Notes: generated from the letters alone by a model not told the origin. A stretch of 64,000 nucleotides of DNA from Slackia exigua ATCC 700122 (GCF_000162875.1 NZ_GG700630.1:760015-824014), one strand, 5' to 3'. Shown: positions 9,498 to 19,254, counted from the stretch's first letter. Made by a program: numbers and translations.

Positions 9498-10195
9498 GAC
9501 CCGTCTCCGTCGATGGAGAGGCGGTAGCCTACGGTGCGCACGACCTTGATCTCGACAGGAATGCCCGCACGCGCGAAGCAGTCGCGCAGGCGCCGGATGT
9601 TGACGTTCAAGGTGTTGGCTTCGACGTAGCTCTCGTCATCCCAGGCGGCCATGTAGAGATCGCTGCGCGACGCCGTTTCCGGATACACCTTCATCAAACA
9701 GGCGAAGAGGCTCGACTCGACCGCCGAAAGCTCGACGACGCGACCATCCCATTCGACGCGCTGGAGCCCCGGATAGAACGTGATGCCATCGCGCTCCACC
9801 GATGCGAGCCCATGCGCGGAAACCCCGAGCTCGCCGTAGTTCCTGCGCATCTGAGCCTGGACCTTGGCAAGCAGGACATCGAGATCGAAGGGCTTGGTCA
9901 TATAGTCGTCGGCACCCGCCTCCATGCCGCGCACCTGATCGGATACGGCGTCGCGCGCCGAGACCATGAGGATGGGCACGTGCGACGATTCTCGGATACG
10001 CCGGCACCAGTAGAACCCGTCGTATCGAGGCAGGTTCACATCGAGGAGAACCAAGGCCGGATCCAGCGTTGCGACCTGAACATCCACATCGTCGAATGAA
10101 TCGATCGCGCGGCAGGCGTATCGATAGCGTTCGAACAGATCGACGATCTGCTTCGCAAGGGCGGCATCGTCTTCGACGATGAGGATGGGTTGCAT
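9494..10195 (-). CDS. OmpR-family response regulator, BceR-like
   Basis: Two-domain regulator of 233 residues: receiver domain (1-120) with acidic pocket VEDD (7-10), phospho-acceptor Asp52 in LLDVNLP and Lys101 in DYMTKPFD, then a winged-helix DNA-binding domain (about 130-230) with the family RDxxNxxxVNIRRLR-type end (EANTLNVNIRRLRDCF). Start 10195 has GAAAGG upstream; an earlier in-frame start would add residues unlike the family. It is 56 bases after folC and overlaps the kinase gene, so it may share transcripts with the upstream metabolic genes. Confidence 0.92.
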   Translation of the reverse strand: MQPILIVEDDAALAKQIVDLFERYRYACRAIDSFDDVDVQVATLDPALVLLDVNLPRYDGFYWCRRIRESSHVPILMVSARDAVSDQVRGMEAGADDYMTKPFDLDVLLAKVQAQMRRNYGELGVSAHGLASVERDGITFYPGLQRVEWDGRVVELSAVESSLFACLMKVYPETASRSDLYMAAWDDESYVEANTLNVNIRRLRDCFARAGIPVEIKVVRTVGYRLSIDGDGS

Positions 10196-10251
10196 GGCAT
10201 GCCTTTCGTCCGGTCCCGACTTGTCGATTCTCCCCGCTCCGCACGCATCGA

Positions 10252-11580
10252 TCAAGCGTCGCGACGGCTCGACCCGAGAGCTTCCATGACCTCGGAGATG
10301 GAATAGAGCGATCCGAAGCAGCAGACGACATCGTCAGGCGACGCCTCGGCGCGCGCGCGATGCACGCCGTCCGCGATGGATGCGCAGGCCACGGTATCGG
10401 CGACGCCGGCGCGGACGAACTCTTGAGCAAGGTCGGCCGCCGGCAGCGCGCGCTCGGGCTCGGGCGGCTCCACACAGTAGACCTTCGCCGCGAGCGGCGC
10501 GACGAGAGCGACCATATCGCGATACCGCTTGTCCTTCAGCATGCCCGCCACGAACGTGACCGTGCGGTGCGGAAAATACGCCCTGAGGGAAGATGCGAGC
10601 ATGGCCGCGCCCTGCTCGTTATGGCCGCCGTCGACGATGGTCGTCGGCGAAGCGGCCACGAGTTCGAAGCGTCCGGGCCAGCGCGTCGTTTCGAGGCCCC
10701 GCTTGATGGCGTCGTCGGAGATGGCGAGGCCCCGCGTGCGCAGGACGCGCGCGACCTCGATCGCCATGACGGCGTTGCAAGGCTGGTAGGTTCCCAGAAG
10801 CGAAAGGCGCACATCGGCGATGCCATCGTAGGAGAACACCTGGGAAAACCCCTCCTGGCGCACATGGATGCGTCCGAAGCGCGGGAAGACGAGCACGGAG
10901 CCCGCCGCGCGGCAGGCGTCTTCGATGACGGCCTGCGCCTCGGGCGCCTGACGATACGACACCACCGGCACGCCCGGCTTCACGATGCCTGCCTTCTCGG
11001 CGGCGATCTGCGCGAGCGTATCGCCCAGGATGCGCATATGGTCGAAGGCGATGGACGTGATGGCGCAGGCCGCAGGCACGACGACGTTCGTGGCGTCGAG
11101 CCTGCCGCCGAGCCCCACCTCCAGCACGACCGCGTCGCACCCGCGGCGTCGGAAGTGTTCCAGCGCGACCGCGGTGATGAGCTCGAAGGCCGTCGGATGC
11201 ACGTCGATCGATGCGGCCGCATCGCGCACGGCGCGCGCGACCTCATCAAGCTCCCCGTCGGAGATGTCGACGCGGTTCACCTGGATGCGCTCGTTGAAAC
11301 GCAGAATGAACGGCGAGGTGAAAAGCCCCGTATCGTAGCCGGCCGCCTGCAGGATGCCGGCTATGAAGGCGCTGGTGGAACCTTTGCCGTTCGTACCGGC
11401 GACATGCACGATAGGATAGGCGTCCTGCGGGTTGCCGAGCGCGGCGAGCAACGCGCGCGTGCGGTCGAGTCCGAGGTCCATGTCGCGCCACGACCCCTGC
11501 TGCAGATAGGCCTTGGCGTCGAATCCGTCATCGGGCGCGGCGCCTTCCGTCTGCGACGCCGCGCGTTCCTTCCTCGCCAT
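10252..11580 (-). CDS. folC: Bifunctional folylpolyglutamate synthase/dihydrofolate synthase
   Basis: Mur-ligase-type enzyme (442 residues) that adds glutamate to folates and, in many bacteria, to dihydropteroate. The ATP loop HVAGTNGKGS (about 59-68), the SPFILRFNERIQVN motif, and LEVGLGGRLDATNVV with its metal/ADP contacts are intact, as is the C-terminal DGGHNEQGAAML region. Start 11580 is chosen because GCGGAG lies just before it and the udg stop codon ends one base upstream; the open frame upstream overlaps udg. Probably one operon with alr and udg. Confidence 0.94.
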   Translation of the reverse strand: MARKERAASQTEGAAPDDGFDAKAYLQQGSWRDMDLGLDRTRALLAALGNPQDAYPIVHVAGTNGKGSTSAFIAGILQAAGYDTGLFTSPFILRFNERIQVNRVDISDGELDEVARAVRDAAASIDVHPTAFELITAVALEHFRRRGCDAVVLEVGLGGRLDATNVVVPAACAITSIAFDHMRILGDTLAQIAAEKAGIVKPGVPVVSYRQAPEAQAVIEDACRAAGSVLVFPRFGRIHVRQEGFSQVFSYDGIADVRLSLLGTYQPCNAVMAIEVARVLRTRGLAISDDAIKRGLETTRWPGRFELVAASPTTIVDGGHNEQGAAMLASSLRAYFPHRTVTFVAGMLKDKRYRDMVALVAPLAAKVYCVEPPEPERALPAADLAQEFVRAGVADTVACASIADGVHRARAEASPDDVVCCFGSLYSISEVMEALGSSRRDA

Positions 11581-11581
11581 G

Positions 11582-12217
11582 CTACTCCGCACCCCGAAGA
11601 GGCTCGATGGGTTCGTTGCCCAGCAGGCGTCCGAGCGCGCGGAAGTCGGCTTCCAAGACATCCCGCTTGCTGCGATCGTAGATGGCCGCCGCCGGATGGA
11701 AGACGGGAAACACCTTGAACGGCCCCGTGACATGGACCGACCCGCGCAGTCCCGTGATGCCGCGCTCGGTACGCAGGACGAACTTCGTGGAGAAGTTGCC
11801 CATCGTCACAAGGTATTCCGGTTCGATGGTGCGTACCTGGTCGCGCAGAAACGGCGTGCAGACCTCGATTTCCTCGGGACGGGGATTGCGATTGGAAGGC
11901 GGCCGGCACTTCAGCACGTTCGCGATGAAGACCTCTTCGCGCGTAAGCCCCGCATAGCCCAGAAGCTCGGTCAGGTACTTCCCCGCCGCGCCGACGAAGG
12001 GCTTGCCCTGCAGGTCCTCGTTGCGACCGGGAGCCTCGCCCACCAGCATGATGCGCGCGCTTGCATTGCCGAAGCCGGGCACGGCGTTCGTGCGGCCTTC
12101 GGCGAGCTCGCAGCGACGGCAGGCCCACACGGCATCGGAGATTTCCTCGAGCAGCTGCTGAGGAACCTCGGTTCCCACGGGCCGGATGGTCTTGAAATGG
12201 TCGTAATGGATGCTCAT
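11582..12217 (-). CDS. Uracil-DNA glycosylase, family 4 (Fe-S type)
   Basis: Base-excision enzyme removing uracil from DNA, 211 residues. The family 4 hallmarks are visible: CRRC near residues 33-36 plus two downstream cysteines (VLKCRPP and EVCTPF) for a 4Fe-4S cluster, motif GEAPGRNEDLQGKPFVG for uracil binding and a C-terminal FPVFHPAAAI motif. It overlaps alr by 4 bases (ATGA) and its stop abuts folC, so translation is coupled. Confidence 0.93.
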   Translation of the reverse strand: MSIHYDHFKTIRPVGTEVPQQLLEEISDAVWACRRCELAEGRTNAVPGFGNASARIMLVGEAPGRNEDLQGKPFVGAAGKYLTELLGYAGLTREEVFIANVLKCRPPSNRNPRPEEIEVCTPFLRDQVRTIEPEYLVTMGNFSTKFVLRTERGITGLRGSVHVTGPFKVFPVFHPAAAIYDRSKRDVLEADFRALGRLLGNEPIEPLRGAE

Positions 12218-13521
12218 CGGACGTACACCTTCGGCATGCGCATCGCAAGCGCGCAGCAGACCTCGTACGGGATGGTGCCCAGCACATCGCAGAGCTCCTC
12301 GACGCCGACCGAAAGGCCATCCTTCTCGCCGATGACGACGACCTCATCCCCCACCTGGGGATCGAGGCGCGGACGCGTGCCGAGCGAGCGCATGTCGACC
12401 TCGAACATGCTCTGGTCCATGCAGATGTTGCCCACCTGATGGCAGCGGCGGCCGCCGTAGATGAAATCGGTGCGGCCCGAAAGCGCGCGGGCGAAGCCGT
12501 CGGCGTACCCGACCGGCACCGTGCAGATGCGCACGCTGCCCGTGCTGCGATAGTGCAGGCCGTAACCCACCCCTTCGGAAAGCTGCGGCGCGTTGACCGC
12601 GGTGATGCGTGCATGCACGCTCATCGCCGGCTTCAGCACGGCCGCGCCGCGCGTCTCGGGGCACGGATGGAAGCCGTACAGGGAAATGCCCATGCGCACC
12701 ATGTCCATGTGCGTTTCGGGATACCGCAGGAGCGCGGCGGAATTCGCGCAATGCACGATGCCGGGGTCGATGCCTGCGACCCGCATGCCCTCGATGGCAT
12801 CTGCGAAGCGGCGGAACTGCAGGTTGAAGTCGAGCGTCTCGGCACAGTCGGCCGTGGCGAAATGCGTGAACGTGCCGACCTGGTCGAGCGCGCGGTGGAA
12901 GGAGATCTGGCGGGCGAATTCGACGGCCTCGTCGTGGCGCACGCCGATGCGGTTCATGCCGGTATTGAGCGCCAGATGGTACGGCGCGCGCATCCCGTGC
13001 GCATCGGCGAGCTCCGCATAGGCGATGGCGAATTCGGGCGTGTAGACGGACGGCATGATGTCGTGCTGAAGCAGGAGAGGCGCGGCAGAGGCGGGCGGCT
13101 CCGACAGGATGAGGATCGGGGCCGCAATGCCCGCGCGACGAAGCTCGATGCCCTCGTCCACCGTGGCGACGGCCAGCTGGCTCGCACCGGCGGAAAGCGC
13201 CGTCCGCGCCACCTGCACGGCGCCGTGCCCGTAGCCATCGGCCTTCACGACGGCCATCAGGCGCGTGCCCGGCTTCAGGCAGCGCTTGTTCGCATACGTG
13301 TTATGCCTGATGGCACCAAGATCGATCTCGACCCAGGACCAGCGACGCTCGTCGGATTCGATATCGGCCAGACGATCGGCGCCGAACGATTCGACGAAGG
13401 CGGCGCGCAGGGCGCCGTCGGTCGCACCGTCCGCGCGCATGGGGCCGTCGGTCGGAGCGGACGCCTTGACCTTGCGCGGACGCGTGCCGAACGCGTTGAA
13501 ATTATCCAGATCGATGCTCAT
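12214..13521 (-). CDS. alr: Alanine racemase
   Basis: PLP enzyme making D-alanine for peptidoglycan, 435 residues with this start. The PLP lysine lies in AVVKADGYGHG (Lys93), the catalytic tyrosine region is GVGYGLHYRS, and the C-terminal FIYGGRRCHQVGNICMDQSM matches the family. The first 60 residues are an extra N-terminal extension before WVEIDLGAIRHN, where usual alanine racemases begin. The start is uncertain: ATG at 13533 has GGAGGGG almost abutting, ATG at 13521 has it about 14 bases away. It follows galU by 67 bases. Confidence 0.9.
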   Translation of the reverse strand: MSIDLDNFNAFGTRPRKVKASAPTDGPMRADGATDGALRAAFVESFGADRLADIESDERRWSWVEIDLGAIRHNTYANKRCLKPGTRLMAVVKADGYGHGAVQVARTALSAGASQLAVATVDEGIELRRAGIAAPILILSEPPASAAPLLLQHDIMPSVYTPEFAIAYAELADAHGMRAPYHLALNTGMNRIGVRHDEAVEFARQISFHRALDQVGTFTHFATADCAETLDFNLQFRRFADAIEGMRVAGIDPGIVHCANSAALLRYPETHMDMVRMGISLYGFHPCPETRGAAVLKPAMSVHARITAVNAPQLSEGVGYGLHYRSTGSVRICTVPVGYADGFARALSGRTDFIYGGRRCHQVGNICMDQSMFEVDMRSLGTRPRLDPQVGDEVVVIGEKDGLSVGVEELCDVLGTIPYEVCCALAMRMPKVYVR

Positions 13522-13588
13522 GGATGCATGCATCCCCTCCGTCGGGCGCCTGGCTGCATGGACAGGCTCCGACCTCGTAAAACCATCG

Positions 13589-14407
13589 TTATGCGCAGTC
13601 GCCCCGACGCGCGAGCATGGCGGCGTTCGCGGCGACCCAGGATTCCACCGTCCCCGTATCGTAGCCTTGCTCAGGCGAAATGACCACCGCATACATCTCC
13701 TCTTCGGCGAGCACGGCATCGAGCGCGTCGGTAAGCTGGATTTCGCCGCCCACCGACGGCTTCGCGTCGGCCAGAAGCTCCATGACCCGAGGACTGAGCA
13801 GGTAGCGGCCGAAGACCGCGAGGTTCGAAGGGGCCTCGTCACGATGCGGCTTTTCCACCAGGGAATCGACGCGCCATACGCCATCGCCGACGGCCGATCC
13901 CGCGATGATGCCGAAACGGCTCACCTCGTCATCGGGAACGGGGACGACGGCGATCACGCCCGCACCGCCATGCGCGCGCGACACGTCGAGCAGGCGCGGG
14001 CAGATGTCGTTTCCCGGCACGACGACGTCGCCGAGCATCACGAAGAAGGGCTCGCCGCCGCAGGCCGCGGCCGCGCAGCGCACCGCATGCCCGAGCCCGA
14101 GCGGAGCGTCCTGGTATGCGAACGACACGTTCAGCGCTCCCGCATGGGAGACGGCCTCGGCCAAAGCATGTTTGCCCGCCGCGCGCAGCGTGCCTTCGAG
14201 CGCCGCATCGGGCGAGAAATGCCGCTCGATGGACATCTTGCTCCGATTGCTGATGACCACGACCTCGTCGGCGCCGGAGGCCAGGCCTTCTTCCACCACG
14301 TACTGGATGACGGGCTTGTCGAGCACGGGCAGCATCTCTTTGGGCTGCGCCTTCGTGGCCGGCAGGAAACGGGTTCCCAGGCCTGCCGCAGGTATCAGGG
14401 CCTTCAT
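13589..14407 (-). CDS. galU: UTP-glucose-1-phosphate uridylyltransferase
   Basis: Nucleotidyltransferase of 272 residues forming UDP-glucose from UTP and glucose-1-phosphate. The N-terminal nucleotide loop AAGLGTRFLPATKAQPKEMLP and the LDKPVIQYVVEEG motif are diagnostic; YQDAPLGLGHAV and GGEIQLTDALD follow at expected places. Start 14407 is preceded by AAAGGA; an open frame upstream has no family similarity. It heads the galU-alr-udg-folC group, suggesting cell-envelope precursor supply. Confidence 0.93.
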   Translation of the reverse strand: MKALIPAAGLGTRFLPATKAQPKEMLPVLDKPVIQYVVEEGLASGADEVVVISNRSKMSIERHFSPDAALEGTLRAAGKHALAEAVSHAGALNVSFAYQDAPLGLGHAVRCAAAACGGEPFFVMLGDVVVPGNDICPRLLDVSRAHGGAGVIAVVPVPDDEVSRFGIIAGSAVGDGVWRVDSLVEKPHRDEAPSNLAVFGRYLLSPRVMELLADAKPSVGGEIQLTDALDAVLAEEEMYAVVISPEQGYDTGTVESWVAANAAMLARRGDCA

Positions 14408-14504
14408 CGGTCCATCCTTTCGCACGTGACGGAAACGCCGGAACGCCCCGAGCCTGCCGGACGCGTCCGACGGGGCGCAGGGCGTGAAACGCGGCTGTCG
14501 GATG

Positions 14505-14699
14505 CTAGCGGTCGTCGTCGGACGAACCGATCCCCAGATGCTCCTCAAGGGCGGAAAGCTTCTTCTCCGTGTTCTTGAGCTTCGCCAGGACATAGGCCAC
14601 ATATCCCAACATGACTAGGAACATCAGGCCGTATGCAGCGATGACGAACGGCGCGGCGGGCAGAACCGTCGAATAGATCTCTTCCAATACCGGGTCCAT
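14505..14699 (-). CDS. ccmD: CcmD-like small heme-exporter subunit
   Basis: A 64-residue protein with a single membrane helix (about residues 17-38) and a charged C-terminal coiled part (LKNTEKKLSALEEHLG). Such a protein last in a ccm operon matches CcmD, which stabilises the CcmABC complex and its hold on the heme chaperone. It starts one base after the ccmC stop. CcmD sequences are too short to identify by similarity alone; position and topology carry the call. Confidence 0.7.
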   Translation of the reverse strand: MDPVLEEIYSTVLPAAPFVIAAYGLMFLVMLGYVAYVLAKLKNTEKKLSALEEHLGIGSSDDDR

Positions 14700-14700
14700 G

Positions 14701-15465
14701 CTAGTCCTCCAGCCTCTCGTTGATTTCTTCGATCGAATCTTCCATGACCTGCACACGCAGGCGGAAGCGGAACAGCCCGTACGCGACCATGGCCATGCCG
14801 AACACCGAAAGCAAAAACGGCAGCAGCATCTCGGGAGACAATCCGGAATCGGTGCGGAACACCACCGGATGCAGGCTCGACGGCACGAGGCGCGTGATGG
14901 CGAAGCTGACCGGCACGTCCGCGAACGCGAGCAGCCCGAAGACGGCCGCATAGCGCGCGCGGCGTTCGGGATCTTCGACGGCGTTGCGCAGGATGAAGTA
15001 CGCGAAGATGAGCATCATCAGAATGAAGTACGTGGTCAGACGCGGCTCCCACGTCCACCAGACGCCCCATTCGAAACGCGTCCAGAAGATGCCCGAGACC
15101 ATCGTGCAGACCACGAAGACGAGGCCGACCTCCATGGCGACCTTCGCCCGCGCATCGAAGGCGCGTGCGTGCGTCATGAGGACGCGCACGGAGCAGTACG
15201 CCATGAACACGAGCATGAGCGCGCTCGCCACGGCGACGGGCACGTGCCAATAGAAGATCTTCTGCGACAGCAGGAGCTTGTTGGTCACGACCACGCCGTT
15301 GATGACCGCAGGTTCGTTCACTCCCGCACCGTTGACCAGCGGGGCCGATGTGAAGGCGAGCACGAATCCCGCCGCGGCCAGAAGCGCGCCCACGCCGAGC
15401 ACCGCCGGCGCGATCGCATCCCGCACGCCGCCGATTCCCGGCGCGCGCCTTGTCGTTTCGCTCAT
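14701..15465 (-). CDS. ccmC: Heme exporter protein CcmC
   Basis: Membrane protein of 254 residues that helps load heme onto CcmE. The tryptophan-rich heme-handling motif WGVWWTWEPRLTTY lies between membrane segments near residue 135, flanked by conserved histidines (YWHVPVA and SSLHPVV) as in CcmC. Six membrane helices are apparent. It sits between ccmB and ccmD in a ccmEFABCD operon on the minus strand. Confidence 0.92.
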   Translation of the reverse strand: MSETTRRAPGIGGVRDAIAPAVLGVGALLAAAGFVLAFTSAPLVNGAGVNEPAVINGVVVTNKLLLSQKIFYWHVPVAVASALMLVFMAYCSVRVLMTHARAFDARAKVAMEVGLVFVVCTMVSGIFWTRFEWGVWWTWEPRLTTYFILMMLIFAYFILRNAVEDPERRARYAAVFGLLAFADVPVSFAITRLVPSSLHPVVFRTDSGLSPEMLLPFLLSVFGMAMVAYGLFRFRLRVQVMEDSIEEINERLED

Positions 15466-15502
15466 AGAGCACCTCCTTGGAGCCTGCGCTCCCCCATCGT
15501 TC

Positions 15503-16225
15503 CTACGCGCTTACGACGAAATCGTAGAGCGCCCAGGACAACAGCGTCATCACGACATCGTATCCGCCCGCGAGCGCAAGGGACGTCGCGAACGTATGCA
15601 TATACCCCGCCTGTCCGACCATGACGCACGTCGTCGCGGCGACGCAGGCCCACAGCAGGGGAAACGCCAGCGGGATGAACAGGACGGCGAGCATGACGTC
15701 CTTGCCTCGCGTGTTGACGGTCACCGTGGACAGCAGCGTGCCCACGCCGGCGATGCCGATCGTCCCCACGATGAGCGGCACGGCCATGAGAGGCCAGCTC
15801 GATGCCGCGGTTACCGTGCTCAGGAAGAAGAAAAAGAAGAGCGGCACGCAGATGAGCTCGATCGCGAGCAGGAACAGCAGGTTGGCCGTCGCCTTCGCGA
15901 GGAAGATGACCGAACGGTCCATCGGCACGAGCAGCATGCCTTCGAGCGCGCCCTGCTCCTTCTCGTAGGAGAACGAACGGTTGAGGCCGAGCAGGCTCGT
16001 GAACAGGATAACCGCCCAGAGAAGCCCCCCGGAAAGCTGGAGCACGTCAAGGCGGCTGGTCGACTGCGCGAGCGCCGCGCCGTACACGACGAGCACGAGC
16101 AGCGCATAGAGCCCCATCGACGTGAGCATTTCCTTGGTATGCATCTCCTGGCGCAGATCCTTGGCCAGAAGCGTGCGGTATTGGCGCCAGGCGGATGGAC
16201 GCGCGACGGAAACGGAAGATGCCAT
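15503..16225 (-). CDS. ccmB: Heme exporter permease CcmB
   Basis: Six-helix permease of 240 residues that pairs with the CcmA ATPase. The N-terminus (LLAKDLRQEMHTKEML) and the RSFSYEKEQGALEGMLLVPMD stretch are typical of CcmB. Its start overlaps the ccmA stop (TGATG). Thirty-seven bases separate it from ccmC. Confidence 0.9.
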   Translation of the reverse strand: MASSVSVARPSAWRQYRTLLAKDLRQEMHTKEMLTSMGLYALLVLVVYGAALAQSTSRLDVLQLSGGLLWAVILFTSLLGLNRSFSYEKEQGALEGMLLVPMDRSVIFLAKATANLLFLLAIELICVPLFFFFFLSTVTAASSWPLMAVPLIVGTIGIAGVGTLLSTVTVNTRGKDVMLAVLFIPLAFPLLWACVAATTCVMVGQAGYMHTFATSLALAGGYDVVMTLLSWALYDFVVSA

Positions 16226-16938
16226 CAGGCCACCCCCATCCCGACGGTCGAGCGATAGAGCTCCGAGAACTCACCGAGGTCGAGGTCTTCTCGCGGAGAG
16301 AACGAAACGATGCGGCCGCGGGCCATGACGAGCGCGTGCGTGCATGCATCGAAGCCCTTCTGCAGGTCGTGGCTCACCATGACGAATGTGCGGCCTTCGC
16401 GCAACCGCGCGATCAGAGAGTCGAAGATCTCGACCGCATGCGGGTCGAGGCCAGCGTACGGCTCGTCCAAAAAGACGACCGACGGATCGTTGAGCAGGGC
16501 GCGAGCGATCGACAGACGCTGGGTCATGCCGCGCGAGAACGTGCGCGCCGCATCGAAGCGGCGATGATCCAGCTCGACGGCCGCAAGCATCGTTCGCACC
16601 TGAGCCTCGGCGTCATCGATGCCGTAGAGGCGCGCGACGAACATGAGGTTCTCGAACGCCGTGAGGTCCGGATACAGCATCGGCCGGTGCGAGATCATGC
16701 CGATGGAGCCGCGCACGCGATCGGGGTCTTCCTTGATATCGAAGCCGTGGATCGTCGCGGTGCCGCCCGTCGGCTTCGTCAACGTGGCGAGCGTGCGCAG
16801 AAGCGTGGACTTGCCGGCGCCGTTCGGGCCGAAGATCGACACGAACGCGCCTTCGGGCACATCGAACGAGACGCCGTCGAGCGCGCGACGGCGTCCGTAC
16901 GCTTTGGTGAGCTTATGTGCGACGATGGCTTCGGTCAT
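16225..16938 (-). CDS. ccmA: Heme exporter ATPase CcmA
   Basis: ABC ATPase of 237 residues, with Walker A GPNGAGKS (about 38-45), signature FSRGMTQRLSIA and Walker B VVFLDEPYAGLD. In System I cytochrome c maturation ATP hydrolysis by CcmA releases heme-loaded CcmE from CcmCD. It starts 9 bases after ccmF and overlaps ccmB. Confidence 0.92.
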   Translation of the reverse strand: MTEAIVAHKLTKAYGRRRALDGVSFDVPEGAFVSIFGPNGAGKSTLLRTLATLTKPTGGTATIHGFDIKEDPDRVRGSIGMISHRPMLYPDLTAFENLMFVARLYGIDDAEAQVRTMLAAVELDHRRFDAARTFSRGMTQRLSIARALLNDPSVVFLDEPYAGLDPHAVEIFDSLIARLREGRTFVMVSHDLQKGFDACTHALVMARGRIVSFSPREDLDLGEFSELYRSTVGMGVA

Positions 16939-16947
16939 GCGCGTAGT

Positions 16948-19248
16948 CTACCCTACCGAAGGGCCTTTCGCGTCCGGGTCCTTCGCGCCCGCGTCCCGCC
17001 CCTTCCCGGTCGAGTCCTTCGCTGCGGCGGCCCCATCCTCTTTCGTGACGGGCGCCTTCACCGGTGCGTCGACGACCTGGACGAGCGTGTCTTCATCCAC
17101 GTCGGTGGACGATCCGTCGTTGCGCCCGCGCCTGCGATGCCCGAACAGCGCGATGGCCGTGCCCAGCATGAGCAGGAAGAAGCCGACCCACACGAACCCG
17201 ATGAGCGGGTTGATCTTGACATCGATCGCCAGCTCGCCCGAATTGCTGACGCCGCGGTAGACGACGAAGAGGTCTTCGGTCGGCATATGGATGATCGAGG
17301 CGTTGAGCTTGGTTTCCATCGTCGCGAGGTTCATGTCGATGGACGGGCTCACCTCGCCGAGGTCCTTGCCGGTCTTCTCGTCGGTCACGTCGAAGACGAC
17401 GGTGTAGGTGGCCGTGTCGCCCGCCTCGTTCTGCTCGACCGAGCTCGTCACGTAATGGAGCCCGTAGTTCGAGACCGTCACGTCTTCAGCCGTATCGGCA
17501 TCCTGATCGAACGCGAGGTACTGGGAGGTTTCGGTGACGAACATGTTGGAACCGACGAGGCCGACCAGGATGAGCGCCATCGCGAAATGCGACAGGAAGC
17601 CGCCGTATTTGGACGGGTTGGTTCGGAAGAGGCCGAAGAACGCGGCGATCGGATGGGCGCCCGTCGCCTTGGCGCGGCCGGAAGCGGAGCGCACGACCAT
17701 CATGAGCGTCGTGCAGAACAGCAGCGCCGCGACTGCGAAGCCGACGACGGCGAGCCCGTTGTAATACCACGCGGGACCTTCCTGCGCGAGCTTGTTGCCG
17801 ATCGACCCGCCGCCGGCGACCGTGGCGACATAGGCCGGATGCAGGCGCGCGACGAAATACGCGAGCAGCGCGACGAATATGGCCGTCGCGGCGATGGCGG
17901 GAATCTTGATCTGGGATGCGAACCGCGCACGGTCGGTGATGCCCCAGGCAAGCAACGGGCAGACGGCGATGATCAGGCAGTAGAAGATGCCGACCGGACG
18001 CGCGACCGCATTGTACGTCTGGGCGGCGAGGCTCTGGCCGCCGAAAGGCAGCCAGGACGGAAGCGCGCTCGAGACGGTCATGTAGGTCAGCATGAGCGTG
18101 AAGACGATCATGATCACGTTATTGAAATAGTACGCCGCGTTCTTCGACATCATGGACTGGATGTCGTCGTCGGATTCGAAGCGCTTCCAGCGCAGACCGA
18201 CGCCCGCGAGCGAGACGGCGACCGAAACGGCGATGATCAGGCCGAAGATGACGAGCGAGACCGGATCCTGCGCGAAGGAATGGACGGATTGCACCACGCC
18301 GGACCGCGTGATGAAGGTGCCGACGACGACGAACGAGAACGCGAGCGTCGCGCACATGACGCTCCAGCGCTTGAAGCCGCCGCGACGGCGATACACGGTG
18401 AAGCAGTGGACGAGGGCGAGGGCGACCATCCAGGACAGGAGGCTCGCATTCTCGACCGGATCCCATGCCCAGTAACCGCCCCAGCCGAGCACGACGTAGG
18501 CCCATATCGCGCCGAGCCCGATGCCGATGCCGAGGAACAGCCAGCTGAAGACCGCATAGCCGTTGGAACGCACGACCCATTTCTTGCCGGAATCGCCCAG
18601 GATGAGCGCCGCGATGGCGTATGCGAACGGAATGGTGAGGCCCGCGTAGCCCACGAAGAGCGTCGGCGGATGAATGGCCTGCGCCCAATGCTCGAGCAGA
18701 GGCGACATGCCGGCCGCGTTCGCCGCCGACGTCAGGTTGCCCGCCTCATCCACGTAGGGGGCGGCCGTCACCGTGAAGGGCATGTTGCTTTCGGAGAACA
18801 GCGAAAGGGATACGAACGCGAGCAGGACGACCTGCGAGGTCATGAGCGCCATGTGATCCATGGAGTCGGGATGGCGCAGCGCACGTGCGGCGATCGTCAC
18901 GTTATAGAGTGAGATCAGCCAGGTCCAGAATAGAAGCGAACCCTCGCGGCCCGCCCACAGGCCGCTGATGTCGTAGAGCAGCCTCATGGATCCGGAGGCC
19001 TTGCTGCGTTCGAGCAAGACGTACTTGATGGAATAGTCCCCTGTGAGGAAGCAGAAGACGAGAATGCCGCAGCAGACGGTAAGGGCGATGGCCGTCAGGA
19101 CGACGGCGACGCAGCCCGCCCACGAGACGGTTTCGGCGGCTTCCGCCTTGCCGCGCACCTCGAGCACGCGGCCGGCGATGAGGCAGATGATGGAGATGGC
19201 CGCAGCCATCAAGGCCACGACCAGGCCGATAAGACCGAACGTTGACAT
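16948..19248 (-). CDS. ccmF: Cytochrome c heme lyase CcmF
   Basis: Large membrane protein of 766 residues that attaches heme from CcmE to apocytochrome CXXCH motifs. The WGGYWAWDPVENASLLSW heme motif is intact near residue 260, with about fifteen membrane helices and a C-terminal periplasmic domain between the last helices. The C-terminal 60 residues are a charged Lys/Asp/Gly-rich tail. CcmH/CcmI are not in the window, as in the variant System I where CcmF works without CcmH. Begins 6 bases after ccmE. Confidence 0.94.
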   Translation of the reverse strand: MSTFGLIGLVVALMAAAISIICLIAGRVLEVRGKAEAAETVSWAGCVAVVLTAIALTVCCGILVFCFLTGDYSIKYVLLERSKASGSMRLLYDISGLWAGREGSLLFWTWLISLYNVTIAARALRHPDSMDHMALMTSQVVLLAFVSLSLFSESNMPFTVTAAPYVDEAGNLTSAANAAGMSPLLEHWAQAIHPPTLFVGYAGLTIPFAYAIAALILGDSGKKWVVRSNGYAVFSWLFLGIGIGLGAIWAYVVLGWGGYWAWDPVENASLLSWMVALALVHCFTVYRRRGGFKRWSVMCATLAFSFVVVGTFITRSGVVQSVHSFAQDPVSLVIFGLIIAVSVAVSLAGVGLRWKRFESDDDIQSMMSKNAAYYFNNVIMIVFTLMLTYMTVSSALPSWLPFGGQSLAAQTYNAVARPVGIFYCLIIAVCPLLAWGITDRARFASQIKIPAIAATAIFVALLAYFVARLHPAYVATVAGGGSIGNKLAQEGPAWYYNGLAVVGFAVAALLFCTTLMMVVRSASGRAKATGAHPIAAFFGLFRTNPSKYGGFLSHFAMALILVGLVGSNMFVTETSQYLAFDQDADTAEDVTVSNYGLHYVTSSVEQNEAGDTATYTVVFDVTDEKTGKDLGEVSPSIDMNLATMETKLNASIIHMPTEDLFVVYRGVSNSGELAIDVKINPLIGFVWVGFFLLMLGTAIALFGHRRRGRNDGSSTDVDEDTLVQVVDAPVKAPVTKEDGAAAAKDSTGKGRDAGAKDPDAKGPSVG

Positions 19249-19254
19249 GCGTGC

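Noticed and set aside
16195-18912. A 905-codon plus-strand open frame opposite ccmA and ccmF
   Set aside because: Antisense shadow; composition dominated by Arg, His, Asp and Glu, no ribosome site or fold.
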